From contig LR990048.1 of assembly GCA_905147135.1 (NCBI GenBank), positions 8,416,563-8,480,562 on the forward strand: a stretch of 64,000 nt of DNA, in the 5' to 3' direction. Origin of the DNA: Blastobasis lacticolella. Taxonomy: Eukaryota; Arthropoda; Insecta; Lepidoptera; Blastobasidae. Shown here in pieces: positions 1 to 9,900 of this stretch. Within the stretch, counting starts at the first letter, position 1, and every line of letters starts with the position of its first letter. The notes beneath the pieces were generated by a model. It worked only from the letters and a program-made list of their open reading frames with translations, searched no databases and was not told where the DNA came from. Both the position numbers and the translations under genes were made by a program.

Positions 1-466
1 CAAAACAAAGTACTGAGGGACATTGTAAATGCGCCCTGGTACATTAGAAACAATGATCTTCACCGGGACCTCAATGTGGATCTTGTTGCAACTATAATTA
101 AAAAACACGCCGAAGCCCATGAAAGAAGGCTTCATCATCATGTGAATGTCGAGGCTATCCAGCTCCTTGACAACACGAACATAGTGCGAAGACTAAAAAG
201 GACAAAACCTTTTGAGTTAGTGTAGTGAATATTAGTGATAAGTAGTGCGATGAGTACTTACTGCAAAGAACACAATAACAATGTGTCTTCCCCTTAATAG
301 AGACAATAAGAAAAGGTGTTAATGGACACATTCTTATATTATTCTAACCTAGCAAATTATGTTAAATTTAAATTACTTATTAGTCTTTAGGCTAGATTGT
401 AATTGCAATGCTCTACCTACTTGTCAAATAGGTAGAACATCTTAATAAAAAATAAAAAAATAAAAT
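1..466 (+). mobile_element. 3' end of a jockey-like non-LTR retrotransposon
   Basis: The reading frame open from base 1 ends at the TAG at 223-225. Its last 74 codons resemble the C-terminus of jockey-like ORF2 proteins, with the short motif NAPWYIRNNDLHRDL, which follows the reverse transcriptase in that group. A 3' UTR follows, ending in an A-rich tail at about 440-465. The tail abuts sequence that opens copy A of the segmental duplication, so the element was inserted in or next to the intron downstream of the lectin exon at 617..569. The 5' part is outside the window. The family call rests on recognition of the C-terminal motif only. Confidence 0.75.
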
Positions 467-568
467 TAAGCTACCATATGACACAAGATGATAGGTACTA
501 ATTTAAAAGTGATGGAAGCAAGGATTTTGACATTATCGAAGTTATCAAATTGTGAAAGTTGTACTTAC

Positions 569-617
569 CAAAACTTTTTATGAGTAAAATTAATAACAAT
601 GCACATTTTAATTCCAT
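569..617 (-). CDS. Orphan exon 1 (signal peptide) of a lectin 4 duplicate
   Basis: On the minus strand an ATG at 617 opens 16 codons plus one base, encoding [16 protein letters not shown], a typical hydrophobic signal peptide, and ends at a consensus donor (G|GTAAGT at 569/568). It is identical to lectin 4 exon 1 at 44776..44728. The phase-1 end matches exon 1 of the other lectins here. The remaining exons would lie to the left; a jockey-like retrotransposon tail occupies 1-466, so the rest is either beyond the window past that insertion or lost. TGATAAG at 711-717 is a possible GATA site upstream. Whether the exon is still used cannot be told from here. Confidence 0.7.
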
Positions 618-967
618 TTTATGTAAAACAAGGCAATAAACACAGCAAACCCACAACAACACACCAACTAAAACGCCAACAATAAATATAACATTTCAGG
701 GGTTACGCTTTGATAAGTTTCGGTGGTCAGTATCTACGTATTTACATTTTTGCAGCAATAATTACGTCCAAATAATGTGAACCGCAAATGTGTTTGTCCA
801 AAACAAATTAAGTATAAAAACAATGCTTAGGGTGAGCTCACATCTGAGGTCTGAAGTGACGCGACGACTGAAGAAATACTTAATATAGGTGAAAGTAATT
901 ATTCAAATTCAATTTTCAAATTCAAATTCAAATTCAAAAATCATTTATTCAGATCGTTTAAGTTCAG

Positions 968-1138
968 AATGTCCAATTCCCAAAATGTCCAACAGTTTCA
1001 AAATGTCCAATTCCCATAATGTCCAATTCCCGAAATGTCAAATTCCCATAATGTCCTATTCCTGAAATGTCCAATTCTTGAAATGTCCAATTCCCGAAAT
1101 GTCTAATTCCCACAAAGTCCAATTCCCAAAATGTCCAT
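968..1138. repeat. Minisatellite, about 16-bp unit
   Basis: About eleven imperfect tandem copies of AATGTCCAATTCCCRA can be read, with single-base differences (CCCAA, CCCATA, CCCGA, TTGA). It is preceded by a TCAAATTCAAATTC run at 900-945. Confidence 0.85.
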
Positions 1139-1379
1139 TTTTAAGATTGTTGTTCATCATTAATACGGCCTCGTATCCTTTTACAATATAATAATCACAC
1201 CAACAGCCCATAACAGTTAACTACTTGACTTTATCCTCCTTCTCATTAGTAAAGTGTTGTTACCACAATCTTCACGCTTGAAAGACGGGTTTGGAGATTA
1301 CAGTCATGTAAATACTCAACAGAAAACAATGCTGGACATTTTCTTCTTGATCTACGGAAGGAGGTTCAAGCTGGTTAAC

Positions 1380-1565
1380 CTCTCAAACATTTGTATGGAT
1401 ATTTGTTACTCCTTCACGCACAAACTACTAAACAGATTTTGATGAAACTTGACTATGGTGTAGCTTAAATCACAGAATAATACATAGGCTATGTGGTTAC
1501 CCTTGGAACGTGTTCGGAACGTAATAACCGGATTTTACGCGGACGAAGTCGCGGCCTAAAGCTAG
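1380..1565 (+). mobile_element. Helitron-like non-autonomous 3' end
   Basis: The stretch contains the common lepidopteran repeat string with ACTAAACAGATTTTGATGAAACTTG and ends GCGGACGAAGTCGCGGCCTAAAGCTAG followed by T. The short bulged hairpin (GCGGAC/GTCGC) just before a terminal CTAG fits the CTRR-plus-hairpin rule of Helitron 3' ends. The 5' end is not identified. Confidence 0.4.
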
Positions 1566-2171
1566 TATAATAATATATATGACGGATCGCGATCAATAGT
1601 ATGGAATCATGTGGTCAATAGTACGGACTCATGACGATGAAAACGGAAGTGGGAGTGCGCCCTCTGGTGGGGCGTGCTGACAGAGTCTCGACGGTACGAC
1701 TCGGGCGGAGTGGCGGCCATACAAGCCTTAAGTCGATTGAAAGAGGTATTAAATGTATCCCGCAATAAGTGTTCAAAGTACACCTTGTTATTACCCGCGT
1801 CACGAAAGAAGAGACTTGTCAAATGGCAGTGGAGGGGATTTCGCGCAGGTAATCGTATAGGTACAGCGCAAGTCGAACCACGCGACCCGCCAAGTCCCTT
1901 CTTATTTGACACTGGCTGTACGATAAAATTCTCTGAGCCATAGATACCAACATATAGAAATAAATAAATAAATATTAGAGTGAGCCCGCGCGCCGCGCAG
2001 TCTACGCCGCGCTTATTTCATAGAGTATTTTGGTTCATACTGTTCCAACGTCTATTACAAGGCTGCATATTATTAATTATTAAAAGCCGTTAGTAAATGC
2101 CAGCGACGTTGCTGAAAAAACAAATCTTAAATTGTTACTCCAAATTGAATATTTTTGTTTAGTACTAGTCT

Positions 2172-2250
2172 AAGTTAGGCTGCGGTGATTGCTTACCATC
2201 AGGTAGGCCGTAAGCTTGTTTGCCACCTTGGTGGTATAAAAAAAATTGCA
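2172..2250 (+). mobile_element. Jockey-like 3'-UTR tail fragment
   Basis: The string CTTACCATCAGGTAGGCCGT, then a TTTGCCACCTTGGTGGTATA segment and an A-run, is the familiar 3' end of lepidopteran jockey-like elements, here 5'-truncated. Copy B has the same fragment at about 45565-45640. Related tails lie at 7803-7855, 39195-39215 and 2705-2750. Confidence 0.55.
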
Positions 2251-2439
2251 GTGTAGGTAACAAATAGGCAGAGGACTTTGCTCTCTCTATGTAAGGCGCG
2301 CGCTCTCAACTCGTTTCTATAATGCCTGAGCCTGGGTATTGACCACAGGAATGAGGCATCTTCAAAACAACGCATGTTAGGTTTTCTAATTTTATAATTA
2401 TAAAACTTAAGTACCTGAATCGTAGATCGTAGATGTTAT

Positions 2440-2699
2440 AATAATAAATAAATAAATATTCGTGGACAAATTCACACAGCGCCATCTAGCCCCAAACTAA
2501 GCAAAGCTTGTGCTATGGGTGCTAGATAACTGATATACTACTTAAATACATTTAAATACATACTTATTATACATAGAACACCCAGACCCGTAACAGAAAT
2601 TAAAATTCATCATTTCAATTTCTGCCCGGCCGGGAATCGAACCCGGGACCTCTTGCGTGGCAGACCGGCATGTTGACCATTGAACCACTCAGGTCGTCG
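2440..2699 (-). mobile_element. tRNA-headed SINE (family 1), young insertion
   Basis: Read on the minus strand it starts GACGACCTGAGTGGTTCAAT, carries an A-box-like TGGTTCAATGGTCAACATGC and a B box GGTTCGATTCC, then a body with TAGCACCCATAGCACAAGC, and ends in an ATTTATTTATT tail. It is flanked by the 5-bp direct repeat GTTAT (2435-2439 and 2700-2704). Copy B has an uninterrupted GTTAT at the same place, so this is an insertion with a proven empty site that postdates the duplication. Confidence 0.9.
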
Positions 2700-3189
2700 G
2701 TTATGGGCGACAGTTACCGTTTACCATAAGGTGGGTCGTATCTCGTTTGTCACAGTTTTATATTATCGATTCAAAATCGCTAAGTAAATTAGTATGGCAA
2801 GTGATTATGGATTGTAATGTTATATTTCAACCAAGCTGAGAAGCCCGACGTTGACCACAGATTTCAAAAAGTTTTCGCTGAAGGTAGTGAAAATGTTTAT
2901 GGAATCTGTGACGCCGACAATGGTCTGCTCATTGCAAATTCTGAGTCGCACATGAACTGACCCTAAGACTTCGGGGAAACTAGAATATCATGTTTACATT
3001 TATTATTGATAGCGCTCACATTTGTAGGTATGTAATGACCTCCGGATCATGCAGTACTTAGTGGTAATTTATGAAGGTCACACTCGTTATCTTAACCGAG
3101 ACATATTCATCACAATTACGCAGATCTAGCATCCCAGTACCATTTTCGTTTATAAATAAAGAAGTAAATATGCTTGGTCCATTCACATT

Positions 3190-3410
3190 CACTCGCCATA
3201 GTAAGCAAAAATTGCGTAATGGGTGCCAGAAAACTGATAATACATATCTATTTTTGAAATACATACTTATTATACACATAGTAGCCAGACCGGTAACAGA
3301 AATTAAAATTCATCATTTCAATTTCTGCCCGGCCGGAAATCGAACCCGAACGGCCGAAAAGCAAATCGATGTTGAATCAATGTTGACCAACTGAACCACT
3401 CTGGTCGTCT
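3190..3410 (-). mobile_element. Old copy of SINE family 1
   Basis: Diverged and internally rearranged relative to the copy at 2440-2699. It retains the body, the polymerase III B-box region (degraded to GGTTCGATTTC) and the GACGACC start. It is shared by both duplication copies (46380-46589 in copy B), so it predates the duplication. Confidence 0.75.
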
Positions 3411-4059
3411 AATCGGTCGACAGGTCGTTTATAGTTACTCTCCACCTGTAGTACGTAATCGTTACTCTTGATGTTCTGGGAATTATTGTTACATTTTATA
3501 TTGGCTTGAGTTCATATTTTACTTTTACTTCGAAGAAACTGAAGATAGATTTACCTACCCTGGTTATAAACTAAATACATTATAGGTCTTTTCAACAAAC
3601 TTACGAGGAAATACAAAAAATATCCTTTTCACTGTAGGTATTCACTCTGTGCGCTGAGGGATCAATCGATCAATCAACCCTTACGTTAGTAAAGTTCATT
3701 TTAGTGTTAACCATAAAACCATACAATACTTTCTATGTAACTTCCTTTTAAAATAACAAGAATAGGAAATCTGGTATAGAAATATTAGATTTCCACGCAC
3801 AAAATTCTATTCACAAGGAAGGGTAATTTTAAGAATGAAAATGTCTGTTTGTCATGTACCTTTAAGCAATCACTTTTATAAATACATAATTCATTGCATG
3901 AAAATCCATTCCATTATCATTTCATGAAAATCCGTCCATGATTTATTGCGTGAAGTAGTAACCGCGTAAAATCTTCCGGATAAATTATAGCCAGCGAGAA
4001 CTTATTTTTTTACTAAAGTGGCAGCACTCACTTAGCGCCTAAAGGTCATATAGGTGGTC

Positions 4060-4230
4060 GCCACAAAATGAGATTGCGATGCGACGCGCGCGGACGGTGG
4101 CGCATGGCGCCGCGCCGAGCGCTCGCAAACTTCATTTCCCGCGCTTCTGTGCCCCGACCGGTAATTAGAGGAAATTGGCGGGAGCGCTCCGACGCTGCGG
4201 TGTCTCGCCTGCATAACCTCATTATAACCT
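4060..4230. other. GC- and CpG-rich island in the spacer
   Basis: A short stretch rich in CGCG, GCGCC and CCGCG stands out from the AT-rich surroundings and is kept in copy B (57567-57728). It could be a promoter-like element, but no adjoining first exon was found. An open frame across it on the minus strand differs between copies mainly by amino-acid changing substitutions, so it does not look protein coding. Confidence 0.35.
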
Positions 4231-4799
4231 AATTTTGTCATCGCCTCCCAACTAATACCACAACATTGTGTTGCCCTGCAACTCCAACACATATCCTTGC
4301 TCGCGAATTCACTATCATAATAAAGTGGCATTCACTCATTGTAAATTATGCAGGTGTGGAAAGCGTGTATGTTCGCGCTATGTTCAGCAGTTAGCTGTGG
4401 ACGTAGCACACTTCAGCATTGTAAATACTTTTAATTAATTAAAATAAAATAAGTTAAAAAGAGCCAAAGGTTGACAATTACTGACTTGAGGCTACGTGTC
4501 TGTTTCGTATAACTGCTCGGCGCACACTGGTATTGATAGACTATAATGAAAGTCGATTTTAAGTTAGGGGACCGATACTTATTACGCTGTAGGAACTATG
4601 TTCATACTTGCTGTATAATAGCTTTGTATTTAGTAAACCTAATAACATACTGTGACTCCCATCAAACTTGCAATCGATGTTTCGGAAATCGTGATACCGC
4701 TTGAGTGATGCTCGGTGGCACACCCTGGATAGATAGTAGGTACCTACCTACTATTCAATTTCAGCCAATCTATGAAACAGTCGTTTTCATCCACATCAT

Positions 4800-5185
4800 C
4801 ATCTGTGCGTATCCCTGTTTCTGAATCTGTCTGTGACCGCTTTTCTACTCATTCTACTCCACTGCACGCGGTCTTCGGTATCCTCGCGTCGTAAGCAGTT
4901 AGTTCGCTCTCGCATCCGTGATGTCTATCCCTAGACCATGTAGGCTTTCCTCGGGACCTCTTTCCTGATACTGGCAGGTTTTGTCACAAATATCCTACCT
5001 ATATCTGGTGCTTACGTAACCAATCCAATGTAGGCGAGCGTCCTCAATCTTGTCCGCGATGTCTCTCCCGTGAAGACTACCACGGATGTACTCATTACGT
5101 ACTCGTTCGAGTCGTGTTACGCCATACATACACCGTAGCATTTTTGTTTAATTTAAGTGGACATGCTTCGACAGTGGCAGCCAAA
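4800..5185 (-). pseudogene. RTE-clade ORF2 C-terminal fragment
   Basis: On the minus strand the frame reads MLRCMYGVTR, then NEYIRGSL and DIADKIED with stops and shifts, matching the C-terminal part of RTE-type non-LTR ORF2 seen intact at 13211-13942. The 3' end carries the GATGATGA-type tail. It is a dead fragment shared with copy B (58172-58558), and a SINE is inserted at its 5' end. Confidence 0.75.
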
Positions 5186-5199
5186 TCCCGCAGAGCATT

Positions 5200-5595
5200 C
5201 ATCATCATCTGGAGTTAATGTCCCGGTTGTGCTCGCGCGCATGAGGGCCTGGGGTTCGCCTTGACCATGCTCCAGGATTTGGCAAATCAGTTAATTACAG
5301 TGGAGCGATTGCCATCTGACCTCCACGACCCTGTTACCCAGGGAACCTGACCGGATTGGATCATGGTTACACATTCAGACGCCTAAAAGTGCAGGTTTCA
5401 TCACGATGTTTTCCCTGACCGTGAGAGCATCGGCTAGTATTCAACTAATGTACAAAACTCAGAAAAGAGTTATTGGTACACGGCCGCGGCATTGGTACAG
5501 CGGCATTAGAACCCGGTACCTCTCGCTTACGAGTCGAATACCCTTACCTAACCTAACCGCTCGGCCACCGACGACTCCCGAGTTGAGTCGACAAG
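5200..5595 (-). mobile_element. tRNA-headed SINE (family 2)
   Basis: On the minus strand it begins GTCGGTGGCCGAGCGGTTAG (class II tRNA-like A box), has a degraded B box (GGGTTCTAATGCC region), then the body CCGATGCTCT...CATCGTGATGAAACCTGCAC and a tail GATGATGATG. The 14-bp target-site duplication TCCCGCAGAGCATT flanks it (5186-5199 and 5596-5609). The same insertion is in copy B (58572-58966), so it predates the duplication. Confidence 0.88.
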
Positions 5596-5746
5596 TCCCG
5601 CAGAGCATTACAAGTATTTAATTATTTCGTTAATAAGCCCCTTGAGTTTGATGGTGAGTTTTACGGTCACACACAACCATTAGGTTGCATTAGACATTTT
5701 TGCGGGTGGGTGGGTGATGCCCCTGGTATTTCAAACGTCCATAGGC

Positions 5747-5806
5747 TGCGGTGACTGCTTATCATCAGGTAGGCCGTAAGCTTGTTTGCTAGCTTAGTGG
5801 TATAAA
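5747..5806 (+). mobile_element. Jockey-like 3'-UTR tail fragment
   Basis: Another copy of the TTATCATCAGGTAGGCCGTA / TTGTTTGCTAGCTTAGTGGT tail ending in a short A-run. Shared with copy B (about 59108-59175). Confidence 0.5.
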
Positions 5807-6309
5807 AAGGAATTCGTCTCAAACTGTAGAGATACGGGACTTGACATAGGGGCGATATCCCCGGTATATAATGTTCTGTTGACAGCTTCGTTCTCTATAG
5901 GTACTATGGATGGCTCTACCTACTTCTTTTTACCTATGTATTCAAAAACAATTAGCGTTAGGTGTGCCTCGATACCGTTGCCGAAGCGAGGTTTACTCTG
6001 GTTGAACTGGCTGAACAGTTTCGGTAATCGATTGGCAGTCGTGGTGGTTGCTCTGTGAGCCTCTGTGAGCCACGCTATTTTAGGACAGAATTACGAACAA
6101 GTTGCGTTCAATAAATAAATTCATTTATTTGATCGTTTAAACTAAATTAATTTTATAACATTAAGTAAACTTTCAATAATTATTATATTAGATATAGAAC
6201 ATAAAAATTTATCATATTTCGTAAGTTATTTTATTTATCAATAGGATTTGGTTTTGAAAATTTAAATTAAAGTGCAGTCTTCACTGATTTGAGGTAAACA
6301 CGCCGAAAT

Positions 6310-6800
6310 AGGTAGGTACTAGAGAATGCAATACCGGCACACCAAGATCCCGAAATACCGGTATCCCGCATACATATTGCGGGACTAATCTCGGTCGAAA
6401 ATTTTGCGGGATCCCGACGGACTGGCGGGATTACAAAAAGCGCGGTGCATACGTGTTAATCTGCGCGCGGCAGCTCGTGGGCCGTAGATTGGCTGACTAG
6501 GCGCTGGCTAAGCGACGCAAGCCTACATTTGCGAGCTTAACTATCGAACCACCCCATATTTATCATATACGCTCATACATTTCTGGTGTTAAAAAACAGT
6601 CTATAAAAGTTTCCAAAATAATGTTTATTTTTCTTATGATGTTTACGAGCATAAAATATCAAAAAAAAGTTCTTTATTGTAATTGATTTCTGGGCTCTAA
6701 GTCCACCTCTAGTCCTAAGTCCTGGATACGGCAAATACCTGGATCCAGCGGGACTAAGATGGTTCAGTCCCGCAAATATCTGGATTGAAATTGTCTTCCT
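6310..6800. other. Spacer with CCGGTATCCCGC / GCGGGATCCCG motifs; no gene seen
   Basis: Downstream of lectin A. It contains several copies of a CCCGCAATA / TTGCGGGAC type motif in both orientations (6340-6430 and 6720-6780). No splice-supported coding segment is visible. A related arrangement is kept in copy B (59760-60200), with a deletion there of about 20 bases near 60145. Confidence 0.4.
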
Positions 6801-6998
6801 GAATTGCATTTCCTAGTAGGTACTCTTTCTGTGTAAGAGCCGATCACCGTTTAAAATTCTAATCAGTCAGTTTACATGAAAACCTTCCAGTTTCATCCCA
6901 GAAAAAGTTATAATTAAATATCAAATACTACCTAACAGTCATAATCAGGTTTATGGGACCTACGTAAACACCTTGAGCATTAACGAATGACACTCAAA

Positions 6999-9900
6999 CT
7001 ACGTGCCTAGTACTGTTATAGTATCGTTGATTCCATTCAGTGAATCAACAGGTGATGTTCCTACACACGAGATCTTCTCGCTCTGTTTCTCGCATATGTA
7101 GGGTAACTCGCGATCGCAAGGGTCGTCGTAGAGTAATCCACTGCGACCCACGGAACCGCAAAATTCATTGCCACTTGCGTTGTTGGGTTCTCCAGGCGCC
7201 CACTTTCCAGCAGTTTCTGCCAATGGTTGACCTAGAAAGTAACAGAGATAATTAGTAAATTGTTAGTTTTGGTTTACATGGTTTGTACCATATGAAGATA
7301 TGGACTTGAGCAACATCTCACAAAAACATACGAATATTAAATTAGGTTCCAGAACTCTGGTTAAGCTGAATGCCAGGTTCTCAGATGTTGGTACTTAAGA
7401 TATTATGTTGCTGCTTGTCTGTAACTACTTGCCTTTTACGGTGACCCAATTTCTATTCCGTCTTCTAGCACGGAAGCCGAGGAATGCGGAGTCTCGCCAA
7501 AATATTCCAGGAATAGTTTCGGAAGGATTCATGGCGAATATATCTCTAATAGTTTGTGCTTCATCTTCGTTCTGGATAACAGCCAAGTTGCCACCTTCGG
7601 CTGAGCACATGCTGCCAGCCTGCCGCCATGACGTGCGCATGCGGTGAAATTTGTAGCATTTATCCATGCCCTTGCCGAGAATGTATGCTATAAAAAACAA
7701 TCATTTTGTAGAATTTAAGATAGATACTACATGAAGTTCTTTAGAGAGGGGTGAGGAGTTTAAGTGATCGGCAATACCTATGGCATTGCACACGTCCATG
7801 GTAACTGCTACCTACCATCAGGGTAAGTTTGTTTGCCACCTTAGTCGTATAAAAATAGCAAGAATTATTATTAGTCTCGATTGCAGATTCAGCAATGATT
7901 TTGTTGCATACGTGATTTCCTATAGTTGTGGCCTATATAAACATTGGTGGCGAAGTTAGGCAGAAAATGCATAAAAGCTTGAATAATTTGAAAAATAAGT
8001 AGTAATAGATACGTTTTACAATAAAAGAGAGGTCAAGTCAAGAATATCTGAACCCCACGAGTGCTAAAATGGTTGAAGAATTTGGTAAAACGGTGTGTCG
8101 GTGGCCTAGTTGTAAAGGTATCCGACTCGCAAGCAAGAGGTACCGGGTTCGAATCCCACTGCCGCTATGTACCAATGACTCTCTTCTGAATTATACAATA
8201 CATTAGTTGAACACTAACCGATGCTCTTACGAAGAGGGAAAACATCGTGATGAAACCTGTACATTCAGGCGACTGAATATGTAACCATGATCCAATCTGG
8301 TCAGGGTCAGGGTCAGGTGGTAGCAAGGTCACAGAGGTCAGATAGCAGTTTTCCATTGTAATTACCTGCCAAATTTAGGACCGTGGTCAATGCGGATCCC
8401 GGGCCCTCGTGCGTGAGAGCACGCCCGGTACATTAACGCCAAGATGATAATTTTTTAAATGTCGAAGAAACGAAAACAATTTGTTGGGACCGTCACGAGA
8501 CGGACGATATGGTCGCTGCCTATCTCTGAGAGAGGCCGACGTTTGTTATTATCATTACAATTAATACGTACTGCTATCGTTTCCACAGCCAGTGTAAAAT
8601 TCGCTATTATTGTTTATGTAGCAAACGAAAGGGAACTTCTCACTTTTCTGTTTCTTTTCCAATTTCATATACTTGTTCATAACAAAAACTTCGTCATTCA
8701 TTGCGTAATCGAAAACTTTACCATATACTGTAAAAAATATAGTTAATTTTTAGTATCAAGTTTAACGCCATTCCTACATTTGCATAAAATTGCAATTGTA
8801 TAAAATACTCACAGACTGCGTTGATATCTGTCCAAATTAATTTTACATTATCGGTTTTATTAATGACGGCCTGCAACGCATTGGTATTCGAATAAGTCGT
8901 GGGCAAAGCCAAAGCTGCTCCTGGAATACAAGTTAACACAACGAATTAAACTATGTGATCACAGATCATCTTAAGTTATCAGTAAACCATTCATCAATAA
9001 AGGTCTCTGGCTAACTGACGTATGAACGCACAGCCGATGTGAAGGGCGTGATATGGGTTGCTAATGAGACCAAAAATCATGTGGAAAGCTATATCTATAG
9101 GTACAACAGGTTTCCCATTTTCTTACCTTCAATTGAACATGTGCTTATCGCATCGCGCCACGTAAGAGGTTCCGTATGCAGCTTGAACCAGCCTTCTGCT
9201 TCCGGGTAGTGCTCGTAGTCACATCGGAAGGAGTGAGCTGTATTAGAATTATGGAAATTAATGTAGGTAGTTTCATCATCACAGCCCACAACAGTCCACT
9301 GCAGGACTCAGGGCCTCTCCCACAAAAAGGGAGGTTATTGCCATAATCTCCACGCTTGGCAGGCGGGTTGGAGATCGCAGTGTTATAATATAACAATGGA
9401 AAATGCTGCTGCCCATTTTCCAGGCTACGGAGGCGCTTAGAGCTTTTGCCTCGAAAACATTAGTCGCCTTGTACGACACCCACGAGTGTAAGGGGTTGGT
9501 GCTATTCTACTCTGCCGGACACCACACGGCCGGTAGGTAGTTTACTCAGCGGAAATTCAGGACATGCCTCCATGGCTTATGAAGTACGCTGACGACATTG
9601 TACTGGTGAGCAAGCTTAGGCAGGAACTTGAGACCAGAGTAAACACGTGGAAGGATGTGCTAGAAAACAGGGGTTTGAAGTTGAATGTCGCCAAAACGGA
9701 GTATATGGCCAGCTGCAGCGCAGATCCCGAAACCATCCTTGGAGGTAACGTAGCTGTCAATAGAACTGATAAATCCAAATACATCGGATCCGTGATGCAC
9801 GAGTTCGTCGATATCGGCTCCGATGTCAAGTCCCGAATCTCTGCAGCTTGGGCCAAATGGCGGGTCACCTGTGACCCTTTAAAGCTCAAAGGGCTTATAT

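Larger units (their letters stand above)
904..1716. other. Block present only in duplication copy A
   Basis: At this position copy B has only about 30 unrelated bases between the flanks (45068-45100). The block holds a TTCAAA-rich run (900-950), a 16-bp minisatellite (968-1138) and a Helitron-like 3' part (about 1380-1565). The final part, 1566-1716, is not recognised. Either copy A gained it or copy B lost it. Confidence 0.7.
466..9900. repeat. Segmental duplication, copy A
   Basis: This stretch matches 44626..63270 in the same orientation at near identity. It carries lectin 4 exon 1 at 617..569, a GC-rich spacer around 4060-4230, RTE and SINE remnants, and lectin A exons 2 to 6. Relative to copy B it has an extra block at 904-1716 and a SINE at 2440-2699, lacks the 10.3-kb retrotransposon that sits between bases equivalent to 3434 and 3435, and has small indels near 2840 and 2955. 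The left boundary coincides with a retrotransposon tail, so the true duplication edge may lie outside the window. Confidence 0.93.

Noticed and set aside
897..1138. CRISPR-like array
   Set aside because: The repeat is a contiguous 16-bp tandem without unique spacers, in a eukaryotic genome.
4032..4331. Open frame of 99 codons on the minus strand across the GC-rich block
   Set aside because: Compared with its copy at 57534-57836 most differences change amino acids, no splice context or family is seen, and the frame is a by-product of high GC.
5200..5595. Protein coded by the 71-codon plus-strand frame at 5406-5621
   Set aside because: It is antisense to a SINE.
6340..6790. MITE bounded by GCGGGAC / GTCCCGC motifs
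   Set aside because: The motifs recur several times in both orientations without clear paired ends or a target duplication.
8097..8170. True tRNA genes at the SINE heads (8097, 32501, 43592, 61469)
   Set aside because: A- and B-box-like motifs are present but the cloverleaf cannot be completed and each is followed by a shared SINE body.
8459..8746. Plus-strand 95-codon frame, repeated at 61829-62116
   Set aside because: It is the antisense shadow of lectin A/B exon 4 and the adjoining intron.
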